Source of the DNA: Dietzia timorensis
Lineage (GTDB): Bacteria > Actinomycetota > Actinomycetes > Mycobacteriales > Mycobacteriaceae
Assembly (NCBI RefSeq): GCF_001659785.1
Contig: NZ_CP015961.1
Span: 2,604,001-2,668,000 of the forward strand
Direction of reading: 5' to 3'
DNA: 64,000 nt
How positions within the stretch are numbered: position 1 is the first letter of the stretch; each line of letters opens with the position of its first letter. Positions 29,419 through 38,382 of this stretch are shown piece after piece. Below the pieces are notes generated by a model. That model was not told the origin of the DNA and did no database searches. It saw nothing but the letters and a program-made list of their open reading frames with translations. The position numbers were made by a program, and so were the translations under genes.

Positions 29419-30660
29419 CTAGTTCGCCGCGCGAACCGGCGCGTTTCTCAGTTCCCGGAGCGCCGTGCGCAGGCCGCGCCGCTTCCCCGTTGCCGGGTCG
29501 ACGCCGAAGTGTGAGTTCATGCCCTCGAGAATCGCGAACCGGAGTTCCGATGCGGTTTCGGGGGCATCGTCCGAGGTGGCTTTTAGCATGGCATTGGGCA
29601 CGGACAGCTTCGCGATCGTGCGGAACGACTGCCAGTACTGGTTGAGCAACGAGCCGGTCGTGTACGGCAGGTCGTAGCGTTCGCAGATGTCGCGCACGCG
29701 GACCGCGATCTCCTCGTACCGATTGCTCGGCAGGTCCGGATACATGTGGTGCTCGATCTGGTGGCTGAGGTTGCCACTCATGAGACGCATCACCGGACCG
29801 GCATGGAAGTTGGCCGAACCGAGCATTTGACGCAGGTACCAGCGCGCCTGGTCTTCGTCCTCATATTCCTCCATCGTGAACTTCTCCGCACCGTCGGGAA
29901 AGTGCCCGCAGAAGATCACCATGTATGACCAGTAGTTGCGCACGATGTTGGAGGTGAAGTTCGCCGTGATCGTGCTCTTCCAATTCGGTCCGGCGAGCAA
30001 AGGGAAGATGAGGTAGTCCTTTGCGGCCTGCTTACCCACCTTCTGGCCGATGATGCCCAGGTCCTTGAACGCCTGACGCCAGGTCTTCTCCTTCTCGCGC
30101 AACTTGGCGACCTCGACATGGTGCAGCGCAACACCGACCTCGAAGAACGTTCCCAGTAGGAGGTTGTAGAAGGAGTTACCGATATTCCACCACTCCCACG
30201 GTTGGTCGCGGGTCACGCGCAGAATCCCGTATCCGACATCGTCATCCATCCCGACGATGTTGGTGTACTTGTGGTGGACGAAATTATGCGAATGCTTCCA
30301 CTGCACGCTCGGGCAGGTGTTGTCCCATTCCCACGAGGAGGAATGGATCTCGGGGTCGTTCATCCAATCCCACTGCCCGTGCATCACGTTATGGCCGAGT
30401 TCCATGTTCTCGAGGATCTTGGCCACCGAAAGCATCGCGGTTCCCGCGAGCCATGCGGGTTTGTAGTTGCTGAAGAACAGGCTCGCGCGGCCGGCGGCAG
30501 CGAGCCCGCGCTGCCAGGCGATCACCCGGTGCACGTACTTCGCATCCCTTTCCCCGCGACTTTCCTCGATGTCCTTGCGAATCTGCGCGAGTTCGGCGCC
30601 GAGATTCTCGATGTCCTCTTCGGTCAGGTGGGCGTACTCGTCGATGTCGGTAATGGCCAT
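29419..30660 (-). CDS. Membrane acyl-CoA/fatty-acid desaturase (DesA3-like)
   Basis: A 413-residue integral-membrane di-iron desaturase. The three histidine boxes are present: GHNVMHGQ, HSHNFVHHKY and HQIEHHMYP. Hydrophobic segments flank them. The family makes a cis double bond, typically delta-9 in stearoyl-CoA, using O2 and electrons from a reductase. The gene for a flavin/2Fe-2S reductase ends 10 bases upstream, the same pairing as desA3 (Rv3229c) with Rv3230c. The ATG at 30660 (MAITDIDEYAHL) is preferred to a reading 71 codons longer that runs into the reductase gene. Confidence 0.92.
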   Translation of the reverse strand: MAITDIDEYAHLTEEDIENLGAELAQIRKDIEESRGERDAKYVHRVIAWQRGLAAAGRASLFFSNYKPAWLAGTAMLSVAKILENMELGHNVMHGQWDWMNDPEIHSSSWEWDNTCPSVQWKHSHNFVHHKYTNIVGMDDDVGYGILRVTRDQPWEWWNIGNSFYNLLLGTFFEVGVALHHVEVAKLREKEKTWRQAFKDLGIIGQKVGKQAAKDYLIFPLLAGPNWKSTITANFTSNIVRNYWSYMVIFCGHFPDGAEKFTMEEYEDEDQARWYLRQMLGSANFHAGPVMRLMSGNLSHQIEHHMYPDLPSNRYEEIAVRVRDICERYDLPYTTGSLLNQYWQSFRTIAKLSVPNAMLKATSDDAPETASELRFAILEGMNSHFGVDPATGKRRGLRTALRELRNAPVRAAN

Positions 30661-30670
30661 GTCTTGCCTC

Positions 30671-31783
30671 CTAGTGATCGATGGTGCACTCGCCGGACAC
30701 GGCGCTGACACAGGTCTGAATGCGTTCGCCCTCGCGTCGCTCTTCGCCGGTACGCAAGTCCCGGACGTAACCGCTCGCGAGTTGGACGACGCAGGTTTGG
30801 CAGATTCCCATTCGACAGCCGAAGGGAAGCTGGATGCCGAGTTCTTCGCCCGCCTCGAGGATCGTGGTCGCACCGTCCAGAGTCACGGATTTGTCGGAGA
30901 TCGAGAAGGTCAGCGTGCCTCCCTCACCGCCGTGATCCGTGCGGGCGATGGTGAACCGCTCGACGTGGAGCTGATCCCTACACTCTTGCGTCTCGAACTC
31001 GTTTTCGAGGTCGTCGAGCAGCGCCACGGGGCCGCACGCCCAGCACTCGCGTTCCCGCCAATCCGGGGCGGCATCGTCGAGGCGAGCCACATCGAACTTG
31101 CCCATGGAACGGGTGAGCTGGAGGACCAACGTGTAACCGCCGGGCGATTCCTCGAGCGCTTCCAGCTCCTCGCGAAAGATGACATCCTCGCGGGTCGGCG
31201 CGGAATGAATGTGGACGATATCGGGGAGATCGCCGCGAGCTGCAAGCCACCGGAGCATCCCGATCACGGGAGTGATGCCGCTTCCCGCGGTGACGAACAG
31301 GATCTTGTCCGGCACCGGCTCGGGGAGGTGGAAATCCCCCTTTGGCGCGGCGAGACGGATGATCGTCCCCGGCGCGACCCCGTCGACGAGATGGGAGGAC
31401 AAGAAGCCGTCCGGGTTCGCCTTCACGGTGATCGAGATGACCTTGTCGCCGGACTCCCCCAACGATGTGAGCGAGTAGGAACGCCAATGCCAACGCCCGC
31501 CGATCTGTACTCCGATGCCGACGTACTGGCCGGGGGTGTAATTGACCGGAAAGCCCCATCCCGCGCGGATCGTCACCGTCGCGGTGTCCTCGGTTTCCTT
31601 CTCGACGCTGACGACGCGGCCCCGCAATTCTCGGGCCGACCACAGCGGGTTGACCAACCCGAGATAGTCGTCCGGGAGAAGAGGAGTCGTGGCACGCGCG
31701 GCAAGCCCGCGTACGACATTCATGCCCTTACGATTGGAGCCGACACCGGCGGCCGGCCGTTTGCTCCACTTCACAAAGTCCAT
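30671..31783 (-). CDS. Ferredoxin reductase-like flavoprotein with C-terminal 2Fe-2S domain (desaturase electron donor)
   Basis: A 370-residue NAD(P)H oxidoreductase. Order of domains: FAD-binding barrel (YTPGQYVGIGVQ, WHWRSYSLTS), NAD-binding (ILFVTAGSGITPVIGM), and plant-type ferredoxin at the C-terminus with cysteines in FGCRMGICQTCVVQL and RIQTCVSAVSGEC. It passes electrons to the desaturase encoded 10 bases downstream, as Rv3230c does for DesA3. The ATG at 31783 has AAAGGAGAG in front. A TATGAT -10 box lies further upstream (reverse strand, near 31825-31830), giving the operon promoter. Confidence 0.92.
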   Translation of the reverse strand: MDFVKWSKRPAAGVGSNRKGMNVVRGLAARATTPLLPDDYLGLVNPLWSARELRGRVVSVEKETEDTATVTIRAGWGFPVNYTPGQYVGIGVQIGGRWHWRSYSLTSLGESGDKVISITVKANPDGFLSSHLVDGVAPGTIIRLAAPKGDFHLPEPVPDKILFVTAGSGITPVIGMLRWLAARGDLPDIVHIHSAPTREDVIFREELEALEESPGGYTLVLQLTRSMGKFDVARLDDAAPDWRERECWACGPVALLDDLENEFETQECRDQLHVERFTIARTDHGGEGGTLTFSISDKSVTLDGATTILEAGEELGIQLPFGCRMGICQTCVVQLASGYVRDLRTGEERREGERIQTCVSAVSGECTIDH

Positions 31784-31894
31784 GTCTCTCCTTTGGTCCG
31801 GCCACCCCTTAGCTTGACAAATCATACTTTACCGTCCAACTGTGACTTTTTTAACACGAGACGGTGAACGCGTGTGGAATCAACCCCTCCGATA

Positions 31895-31931
31895 AATTGA
31901 CCAGCACTTTTAGATGTGCGCGGGGTCAATT
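31895..31931 (-). terminator. Nested stem-loop at the end of the MoxR-VWA-pentapeptide operon
   Basis: AATTGACC (31895-31902) pairs perfectly with GGTCAATT (31924-31931), and inside it GCAC (31904-31907) pairs with GTGC (31916-31919). The outer arm overlaps the pentapeptide gene's stop codon. There is no long T-run, but the position between two same-strand operons fits a terminator or a 3' end-protecting hairpin. Confidence 0.5.
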
Positions 31932-32588
31932 CTCAATATGGATTCCGAGGTGCGCGGCGAATACTTCGGCCATCTGCGCCACCTGCTCCGCGGACATAGT
32001 CGCGCCGGCGAGGTCGGCCGCGTTACGCACAGCGAAGACCTCCAGCCCCCGGAGATCGACATGGGAAAGCTCGGAACGGGCGAGGTCCAATTCGGTGACC
32101 GCGCATTCGCCGAACCGCACCCTGGAGAGGCGCGAATCGGCGAGATCGAACTCCCCCAACTTGCACCCGACGAATTCGACGTCGCGAAGATGCGAGCCCC
32201 GCAGGTTGATCCACTCGATCTTGCATTCGGTGAAGCGCACAGAGCGCAGGGACGCCTCCACCATGTCGATCGCCCCGAAACGACACCCCTCGAAGACCAC
32301 GGTGTCGAGCGAGGAACCCGCCAGGTTGAGGGTCGGCGCGTTTACGCCCGTGATCCGGGTGTCGACGGCGCGGATGTCCGAGAGTTTCGCGCCGTCCGCC
32401 GTCATTCCCGACAACTCACAGCCATCGAAGTTCGCGCCCACCAGGTCGAGTCCGGAGATATCTGCGCCGGAGAACCCGAGGTCCATATAGTCACCTCCGG
32501 CGCCGAGCTCCACAGCGTCGGCGTCCTTGAGGTCGCCAAGCGTTAGTGCCTTGATGACCGGAGGTTTGGTCGGCGTCGTGCGCGCCAT
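31926..32588 (-). CDS. Pentapeptide-repeat protein
   Basis: A 220-residue protein built largely of A(D/N)LxX-type pentapeptide repeats from about residue 35 to 195 (for example MDLGFSGADISGLDLVGANF, LRGSHLRDVEFVGCKLGEF, DLADSRLSRVRF), which fold as a right-handed quadrilateral beta helix. Some family members mimic DNA and shield gyrase; most are of unknown function. The C-terminal 25 residues are helical and non-repetitive. It is the third gene behind moxR-like and VWA genes, 50 bases after the VWA stop, so it may be an accessory part of that module. No membrane segment. Confidence 0.85.
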   Translation of the reverse strand: MARTTPTKPPVIKALTLGDLKDADAVELGAGGDYMDLGFSGADISGLDLVGANFDGCELSGMTADGAKLSDIRAVDTRITGVNAPTLNLAGSSLDTVVFEGCRFGAIDMVEASLRSVRFTECKIEWINLRGSHLRDVEFVGCKLGEFDLADSRLSRVRFGECAVTELDLARSELSHVDLRGLEVFAVRNAADLAGATMSAEQVAQMAEVFAAHLGIHIEN

Positions 32589-32638
32589 CGGCGGGGCTCC
32601 TTCGTCGCGTGTCGGTACGGTCGGCTTCCGTGAGCCCG

Positions 32639-34633
32639 TTAGTCGATGTCTCCGAAATCGGGGCCGAACCGGGAGCTGAGGAACTCCTCCACGACCGCGG
32701 CGCCGAGGTCCTCGAGATCGGGCGCGACGACGGTGCCGTGCACGCGACGCGCCATAGCGTCGAGAAATCTCGCGAGCCCCGGGTTCTCGCCGAGCCGGAA
32801 GAACGTGACCTGCGCGCCGAAGCGCGCGATCCGGTCGAGCTCGGCGACCGTCGTAGCGATCGTCTCGCGCGCCGGCGGATAGGAGAACCACGGCTCGCCG
32901 CCGGGTTCCAGGTGCGCGGTCGGCTCGCCGTCGGTGACGACGAGAAGCACCGGCTGCATCGTCGGATGCTTGCGGAAGAACTGCCCCGCGAGCAGCAGCG
33001 CATGGTGCAGGTTCGTGCCCTGCTCGTATTCGACGTCTCGCTCGAGCAGCGCACCGATCTCCACCCGCTGCGCGTACCGCCCGAACGTGATGAGCTCGAG
33101 GTCGTCGCCGCGGAATCGCGTGCTCACGAGGTGGTGCAGCGCGAGCGCCGTGCGCTTCATCGGCACCCAGCGCCCCTCCATGACCATCGAGAACGAGGTG
33201 TCCACGAGCAGCACGACGGCCGCCTGCGTACGCGCCTCGGTCTCGTTTACCTCGATGTCTGACGGCGCCAATCGCAGCCCTTCGCGCGGATCCTCGCCCT
33301 CCCCTGCGGTGCGGGTGATCGCATTGGAAATGGTGCGCGGCACGTTCCAGGACTCGGTGTCCCCGAACTGCCACGGCCTACTCGCGCCGGTCTGCTCGCC
33401 GGCGGCTCCGGATGCGCGTGTGTCGCGGGTGCCTGTGCGGCCGGACAGCCGCGTCGCGGCGTCACGCAGCAGCGACTTCCCGAGCTTGCGCATCGCAGCG
33501 GGTGACAGGCGAAGATCTCCCTCGGCATTGCTGCGCAGGTATCCGGAGTCGTGCATCGATTTCTCGAGCCCGGAGAGCGTGCGCGCGCTTACCGCCGATT
33601 CGTGGCCGAGGTGGCGCTCGAGCGCTTCGATGTCGAGCTCGGACAGCGGGGACTCCGGCCCCCAGTCCCCGAGCTGATCGGATAGTGCATCGAGCTCGCC
33701 GAGCTCGGCCATCACCGACGTGCCCTCGCCGTAGCCGACCGGCTCGTCGCCGGTGAATTCCGCCGCGCCGTCCCAGTCCTCGTCCGGGCGCAGGCGTCGC
33801 AAGTTCGCATCCAGCGCGGAAAGCTGATTCTGGATGTCCGCCGAGCCGAAGGCCTGTGCCGACAGGTTCATCAGCTCGTTGCGCTGCTCCTCGCTCATCG
33901 ACTGCAGCATGCGCTGGGCGGCCGCCGACCGCTGTGCGAGCACATTGATGAGCTCATCCACGTCCTTCGGATTTTCCGGAAAGTAGTCGCCGTAGCGCGA
34001 CATGAAGTCGGCGAAGTCCTCGTCGGTGTCCTCGCCGCGGGCGTGGAGTTCGAGCAGCTCGTTGAGGTCTTCGAGCATCTCGGTCACGGCCTCGCGCTCG
34101 GACTCGCCCGCGTTCTCCAACGCGCGTTTCATCCCCGCGAAGCGTGATTCGAGAGCCTCGCGGCCGAGGAGATCCTGGATCTGCTTGTACGTCTCTCGGC
34201 CGTCGGACGAGGCCCATTCGTATTCGGAGAGACCGGCCACTTTTCCAGCCGTGGATTCGGGAAGGTTCTCGATGGTCATCTCCCGCAGCGTGCGATCGGT
34301 GGGATCCATGCGTGCGTCGCGGGCGAGCTGGCTTCGTTCGGCAAGTAGGGCCTTGTCCAGGAGCTTCGCGACCTCATCGAGGGTGCCGCCGAGGCGGTGC
34401 CGGCGCAAGAGTTCTCGGCGTCGTTGTTGCACTTGGCCGGACAGGTCGTCGAGCCCCAGCTGTTCGCGTCCGCCGCGGCGAAGGAATTCGCGTAGCGCCT
34501 GTTTCGGCGAGTACCCGCTCATCACGCCTTCGGACACCGCATCGAGCGCCTCGCCGAGGTCCAGCGGCGGGGCGAGCGGGTCGGGGCCGCCCAGGTAGCG
34601 GCCGTACCGTGCAGGTCGTTCTGGCCTGGCCAT
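32639..34633 (-). CDS. VWA-domain protein, partner of the MoxR-like ATPase
   Basis: A 664-residue soluble protein. Residues 1 to about 440 are helical, acidic and charged with no recognised fold. The C-terminal von Willebrand A domain starts at about residue 470: VVLLVDTSFSMVMEGRW has the MIDAS DxSxS at 478-482, followed by KRTALALHHL and LLVVTDGEPTAHL. The MoxR-like ATPase gene lies five bases upstream. MoxR/VWA pairs act as metal-insertion or folding machines (cobalt or magnesium chelatase subunits are relatives). The pair matches Rv0958-Rv0959. The client is unknown. Confidence 0.88.
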   Translation of the reverse strand: MARPERPARYGRYLGGPDPLAPPLDLGEALDAVSEGVMSGYSPKQALREFLRRGGREQLGLDDLSGQVQQRRRELLRRHRLGGTLDEVAKLLDKALLAERSQLARDARMDPTDRTLREMTIENLPESTAGKVAGLSEYEWASSDGRETYKQIQDLLGREALESRFAGMKRALENAGESEREAVTEMLEDLNELLELHARGEDTDEDFADFMSRYGDYFPENPKDVDELINVLAQRSAAAQRMLQSMSEEQRNELMNLSAQAFGSADIQNQLSALDANLRRLRPDEDWDGAAEFTGDEPVGYGEGTSVMAELGELDALSDQLGDWGPESPLSELDIEALERHLGHESAVSARTLSGLEKSMHDSGYLRSNAEGDLRLSPAAMRKLGKSLLRDAATRLSGRTGTRDTRASGAAGEQTGASRPWQFGDTESWNVPRTISNAITRTAGEGEDPREGLRLAPSDIEVNETEARTQAAVVLLVDTSFSMVMEGRWVPMKRTALALHHLVSTRFRGDDLELITFGRYAQRVEIGALLERDVEYEQGTNLHHALLLAGQFFRKHPTMQPVLLVVTDGEPTAHLEPGGEPWFSYPPARETIATTVAELDRIARFGAQVTFFRLGENPGLARFLDAMARRVHGTVVAPDLEDLGAAVVEEFLSSRFGPDFGDID

Positions 34634-34638
34634 CGTAA

Positions 34639-36057
34639 TTATCCGTACACCGTCTGGCCGTCGCCAGTGTCTTTCGACAGCCGCTGGGCGAGGTAGAGAC
34701 CTTCGAGAGCGAGCTCGATCGCCCCGGCTCGTTCCCCCTCGCTCGTCGCGCCGAGTCGCTCGGCGATCTCGTCGTAGAGGCCCGGTTCTTCGAGTTCGGG
34801 GAGCGAATCGAGGAACTCGCGCGCCGTCACCGAACCGCCTGTGGTGATGAGGAGCGAGCCGTCAAACGCGTCGACGAGCGGCCCCAGGTCGAGTCCCGCG
34901 AAGTGTTCGCGCACAGCCTCCGCGGTAGCGATGCGCAGTAGGTGCACGAGGGTTTCGGCCTCCCGCCCTTCCTCGCCGGGCTCGAATTCGATCTTCCCCG
35001 CGAGCACGTCGAGCGCGGACTCCGTGTCCACCAGTCGGGCCACCGCCCCGTCGGTTCCCCGGACCGCGGCACGGCGGCGCGCGGAAGCGGCGACGGTCTC
35101 GGCGCCCGCGATCGCGAAACGCGCGGACACCCCGGCCGCCTGATTCACCGCAGGCGACTCACGCAACCCGCGGGTGAAGCGTGCGAGAATCTCCAGCAGC
35201 ACCTCCGGTACCTGCGCGCTGAGCTCCGCCTCCTGGCGAATGACCGCGATCTCGTCGTCGATCTCGAGCGGATAGTGCGTGCGGATCTCCGCGCCGAAAC
35301 GGTCCTTGAGTGGAGTGATGATGCGCCCGCGGTTCGTGTAATCCTCGGGGTTCGCCGAGGCGACGACGAGCACGTCGAGCGGCAACCGGAGCACGTAGCC
35401 GCGAATCTGCACGTCCCGCTCTTCCATCACGTTGAGCAGCGCGACCTGGATCCGTTCTGCGAGGTCGGGCAGCTCGTTGAGCGCGACGATCCCGCGGTTG
35501 GCACGCGGGATGAGCCCGTAGTGGATCGTCTCCGGATCGCCCAGCCTTCGTCCCTCGGCCACGCGCATCGGGTCGACGTCGCCGATCATGTCGGCGACCG
35601 ACGTATCCGGGGTGGACAGCTTCTCGACGTACCGCTCGGAACGGTGCCGCCATTCGATACCGAGCGAGTCCCCCTCTGCCTCGGCGCGCGCGATAGAGGC
35701 CGCCATTATCGGCTCGAATGGGCTCTCACCCAGCTCGGACCCGGCGATCACCGGCGTCCATTCGTCGAGCAGCCCGACGAGCGAGCGGAGGAGGCGAGTC
35801 TTGCCCTGCCCGCGCTCGCCGAGGAGCACGATGTCGTGTCCGGCGATGATCGCCCTCTCCACCTGCGGCACGACCGTATGCTCGAATCCGTGCATCCCGG
35901 GCCACGGGTCCCGGCCCGCGCCCAGCGCCGCGAGAAGATTCTCGCGCATCTCCTCGCGCAATCCCTTGGCCGCGTACCCCGCCGCACGCAGCTCACCTAA
36001 CGTCGAAATCCGAGGCTTCTCACTCACGCCGCCCACGGTAACCCTCTCGCCCGACAT
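34639..36057 (-). CDS. MoxR/magnesium-chelatase-like AAA+ ATPase
   Basis: A 472-residue AAA+ protein; a GTG ten codons in (VSEKPRIS, 36027) would give 462 residues and is just as likely. Walker A is LLGERGQGKTRLL, Walker B is GIVALNELPDL, and RLPLDVLVVASANPEDYTNRG covers sensor 1, in the ChlI/MoxR pattern. It should form a ring that works on or with the VWA protein encoded five bases downstream. It is the first gene of the three-gene operon that ends in the pentapeptide protein. Confidence 0.88.
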   Translation of the reverse strand: MSGERVTVGGVSEKPRISTLGELRAAGYAAKGLREEMRENLLAALGAGRDPWPGMHGFEHTVVPQVERAIIAGHDIVLLGERGQGKTRLLRSLVGLLDEWTPVIAGSELGESPFEPIMAASIARAEAEGDSLGIEWRHRSERYVEKLSTPDTSVADMIGDVDPMRVAEGRRLGDPETIHYGLIPRANRGIVALNELPDLAERIQVALLNVMEERDVQIRGYVLRLPLDVLVVASANPEDYTNRGRIITPLKDRFGAEIRTHYPLEIDDEIAVIRQEAELSAQVPEVLLEILARFTRGLRESPAVNQAAGVSARFAIAGAETVAASARRRAAVRGTDGAVARLVDTESALDVLAGKIEFEPGEEGREAETLVHLLRIATAEAVREHFAGLDLGPLVDAFDGSLLITTGGSVTAREFLDSLPELEEPGLYDEIAERLGATSEGERAGAIELALEGLYLAQRLSKDTGDGQTVYG

Positions 36058-36129
36058 TCGCCGTGGCCCAGCACTACCGGGTGGTCCGCGCCCTCGCGTC
36101 CGCCCCGCCCGACGCCGTCCGGATCAGAA

Positions 36130-36489
36130 CTACGCGCCCACGAGATAACTACGAATCGATGCGATCTTCCCGCTCTTCGCCGCCGAGGTGAACACGAGGA
36201 AATGCGCGAAATGCAGACGATCGCCGGATTTGGTCCGCGCGGTCCCGTCGACCGAGCCGAACTTCCCGTGCGTCACCACGTCGAGGATCTGCAGCTCCTC
36301 TATGTCCCCGCGCAGGTTATTCATGACGTCGGACGTGCTCGCCTCCCCCGGCAGCACCGCCCACTCCGGCTCTCCGGAAAACCATTCGCCGAAGAATTCC
36401 GAATCTGCCTCTCCCCACGCGCGAGCAAACTCGGCGACGGTCTGCATGCGCGGGGAGTTCCCGCAGTTTCCGGGCATCTCGAACTTCAT
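36130..36489 (-). CDS. Small NTF2/SnoaL-like protein, hypothetical
   Basis: A 119-residue protein. Its helix-rich start (TVAEFARAWGEADSEFFGEWF) and later strands (FAHFLVFTSAAKSGKIASIRSYL) resemble the cone-shaped NTF2/SnoaL fold used for small-molecule binding or isomerase chemistry. I cannot assign catalytic residues. It lies 9 bases after the TfoX-like gene on the same strand and is probably co-transcribed with it. No signal peptide. Confidence 0.6.
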   Translation of the reverse strand: MKFEMPGNCGNSPRMQTVAEFARAWGEADSEFFGEWFSGEPEWAVLPGEASTSDVMNNLRGDIEELQILDVVTHGKFGSVDGTARTKSGDRLHFAHFLVFTSAAKSGKIASIRSYLVGA

Positions 36490-36498
36490 GGCCTCTCC

Positions 36499-36918
36499 TT
36501 ATTTCTCCCGCGGCTTACGTGGTGTGCGGGGTTTGCGGGGCTTCTTCTTCGGCTCGATCCGCCACATGTCGACGATCAGCTCACGCAGCACGTCGGACAC
36601 GGGATCGAGGTGCGCGGCGTCGACCCGCCACATGTTCGCCCCGCCCGGGTACATGGGCGCGAGCTCGGCGATCTCTCCGACCCGATCGTCGAGTTCAGAT
36701 TTCTGCTTGAGGAACAGGTGCCCGTCGTTGATCACCGCGACGCCACGCTCCCTGTCCGGATTCGAGACGAAATCCTCGTCCGGAGCGTCGAGCACCGTCG
36801 CGTACACCATGTATCCGCCGAACATCGCCCGCGTCCGGATATCCACGGGCAGCAGGTCCTCGGGCAGCGACACGGCCAGCGCGCGCGATGCCGCCTTCAA
36901 CGCCTCGTCTCCCGCCAT
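36499..36918 (-). CDS. TfoX N-terminal-domain-like protein
   Basis: A 139-residue protein resembling the TfoX/Sxy N-terminal domain: TRAMFGGYMVYA, GVAVINDGHLFLKQKSEL and MYPGGANMWRV match the family beta sheet. The C-terminal tail is very basic (KKKPRKPRTPRKPREK), which suggests nucleic-acid binding or a linker. The ATG at 36918 (MAGDEALK) was chosen; a reading 95 codons longer has unlike composition. In proteobacteria TfoX induces competence, but in actinobacteria the role of this domain is not known. Divergent from the aminopeptidase gene. Confidence 0.65.
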   Translation of the reverse strand: MAGDEALKAASRALAVSLPEDLLPVDIRTRAMFGGYMVYATVLDAPDEDFVSNPDRERGVAVINDGHLFLKQKSELDDRVGEIAELAPMYPGGANMWRVDAAHLDPVSDVLRELIVDMWRIEPKKKPRKPRTPRKPREK

Positions 36919-36999
36919 CGCTACCCTCTCCTCGTGCGTCCTACGTCCCGCATCTCGCGCCCGGCCTGGATCCGGCGGCGCTACCGCTAGCCTAGAAGA

Positions 37000-38382
37000 A
37001 TGAGCACACCCGCGTCCGACAATTCCGCACACGCCGCGTCCGCGCCCGAATCCGGCCGCTTCGATACCGAAGACTTCCTCGATTTCGTCGCCGCGAGCCC
37101 GTCGGCCTACCACGCGGCCACCGAGGTCGGCCGCCGCCTGCTCGCCGCCGGGTTCGAAGAGCAGGACGAGACCGCGGACTGGGATGCGGGCCCAGGCGGC
37201 CACTTCCTCATCCGCGGCGGCGCCATCGCGGCCTGGTGGGTGCCACAGGCGTGTGCGCCGTCATCCAGCGGTTTCCGGATAATCGGCGCGCACACGGACT
37301 CTCCCGGGTTCAAGCTCAAGCCGCGCGGGGAGCTCGCGTACGAGCGCTGGCAGCAGGCGCCGGTCGAGATCTATGGCGGGCCGCTGCTGCACACGTGGTT
37401 CGACCGCGAGCTGGAAATGGCGGGGCGCGTCGTTCTCGCCGACGGTTCCGCGCATCTCGTGCGCACCGGTCCGTGGCTTCGGCTGCCGAGTCTCGCGATC
37501 CATCTCAACCGGGGCGCCAACACCGAGCTCAAGCTCGATCCCGAGCGGCACGTGCAGCCGATCTTCGGCTCCTCGGCGCGCCCCGGCAGCTTCCTCACGC
37601 TGCTCACCGAGGAGCTCACGCGCGCGGGCAAGGCGCCCGCGCACACGCCGATCATCTCCCACGACCTCATCACCTGCGACACCCAGCGCGGCGCCGCGTT
37701 CGGCGCGGGCGGGGAGTTCCTCGCCGCGCCCCGACTCGACAACCTCACCAGCGTCTACGCCGGTCTCCAGGCCTTGCTTGCCCTCGCCGGCGGCGGTGAG
37801 AGCACCTCTTCCGATGACGGCGGAGGAAGCGATATCGCCGTCCTCGCGGCATTCGACCACGAGGAAGTCGGTTCGGGCACGACCTCCGGCGCGTCCGGTC
37901 CCCTGCTCGCCGATGTGCTCTCGCGCACCGCGTGGGCCATCGGGGCCGACGGCGAACGGGAGAAGCAGATGTACGCGCGCTCGAGCTGCGTGTCTGCGGA
38001 CTCGGCGCACGCGGTCCACCCGAACTATCCGGAGGTCCACGACCGCTCCCACCACCCGCACGTCGGCGGCGGTCCGGTGATCAAGGTCAACGCGAAGGCG
38101 CGCTACGCCTCCGACGCGGCGACCATCGCCTTGTTCATCGCCGCATGCGGCGAGGCCGGGGCGCCGTACCAGCACTTCGTGTCCAACAATCAGGTGCCGT
38201 GCGGGTCGACGATCGGCCCGCTCACCGCGACCCGCCTGGGAATCGACACCGTCGACGTCGGCGTGCCGCTGCTGTCGATGCACTCGGCGCGCGAGATGTG
38301 CGGCGCCTCCGATATGGACGCGCTCACCTCCGCGCTCGCGGCCTACTACCGCGATGGACTAGACGCCGGTCATCGCGGCTAG
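37000..38382 (+). CDS. apeB: M18-family aspartyl aminopeptidase
   Basis: A 460-residue cytosolic di-zinc exopeptidase that removes N-terminal acidic residues. Metal-site segments are visible in order: IIGAHTDSPGFKLKP (His, Asp), APRLDNLTSVYAGL (bridging Asp), AFDHEEVGSGTTSGA (catalytic and ligand Glu) and SMHSAREMCGASD (His). Family length is about 430-480. The first 20 residues are an Ala/Ser-rich extension. It ends four bases into the 3' end of the convergent MFS gene. Corresponds to the M. tuberculosis M18 peptidase (Rv0800). Confidence 0.93.
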   Translation: MSTPASDNSAHAASAPESGRFDTEDFLDFVAASPSAYHAATEVGRRLLAAGFEEQDETADWDAGPGGHFLIRGGAIAAWWVPQACAPSSSGFRIIGAHTDSPGFKLKPRGELAYERWQQAPVEIYGGPLLHTWFDRELEMAGRVVLADGSAHLVRTGPWLRLPSLAIHLNRGANTELKLDPERHVQPIFGSSARPGSFLTLLTEELTRAGKAPAHTPIISHDLITCDTQRGAAFGAGGEFLAAPRLDNLTSVYAGLQALLALAGGGESTSSDDGGGSDIAVLAAFDHEEVGSGTTSGASGPLLADVLSRTAWAIGADGEREKQMYARSSCVSADSAHAVHPNYPEVHDRSHHPHVGGGPVIKVNAKARYASDAATIALFIAACGEAGAPYQHFVSNNQVPCGSTIGPLTATRLGIDTVDVGVPLLSMHSAREMCGASDMDALTSALAAYYRDGLDAGHRG

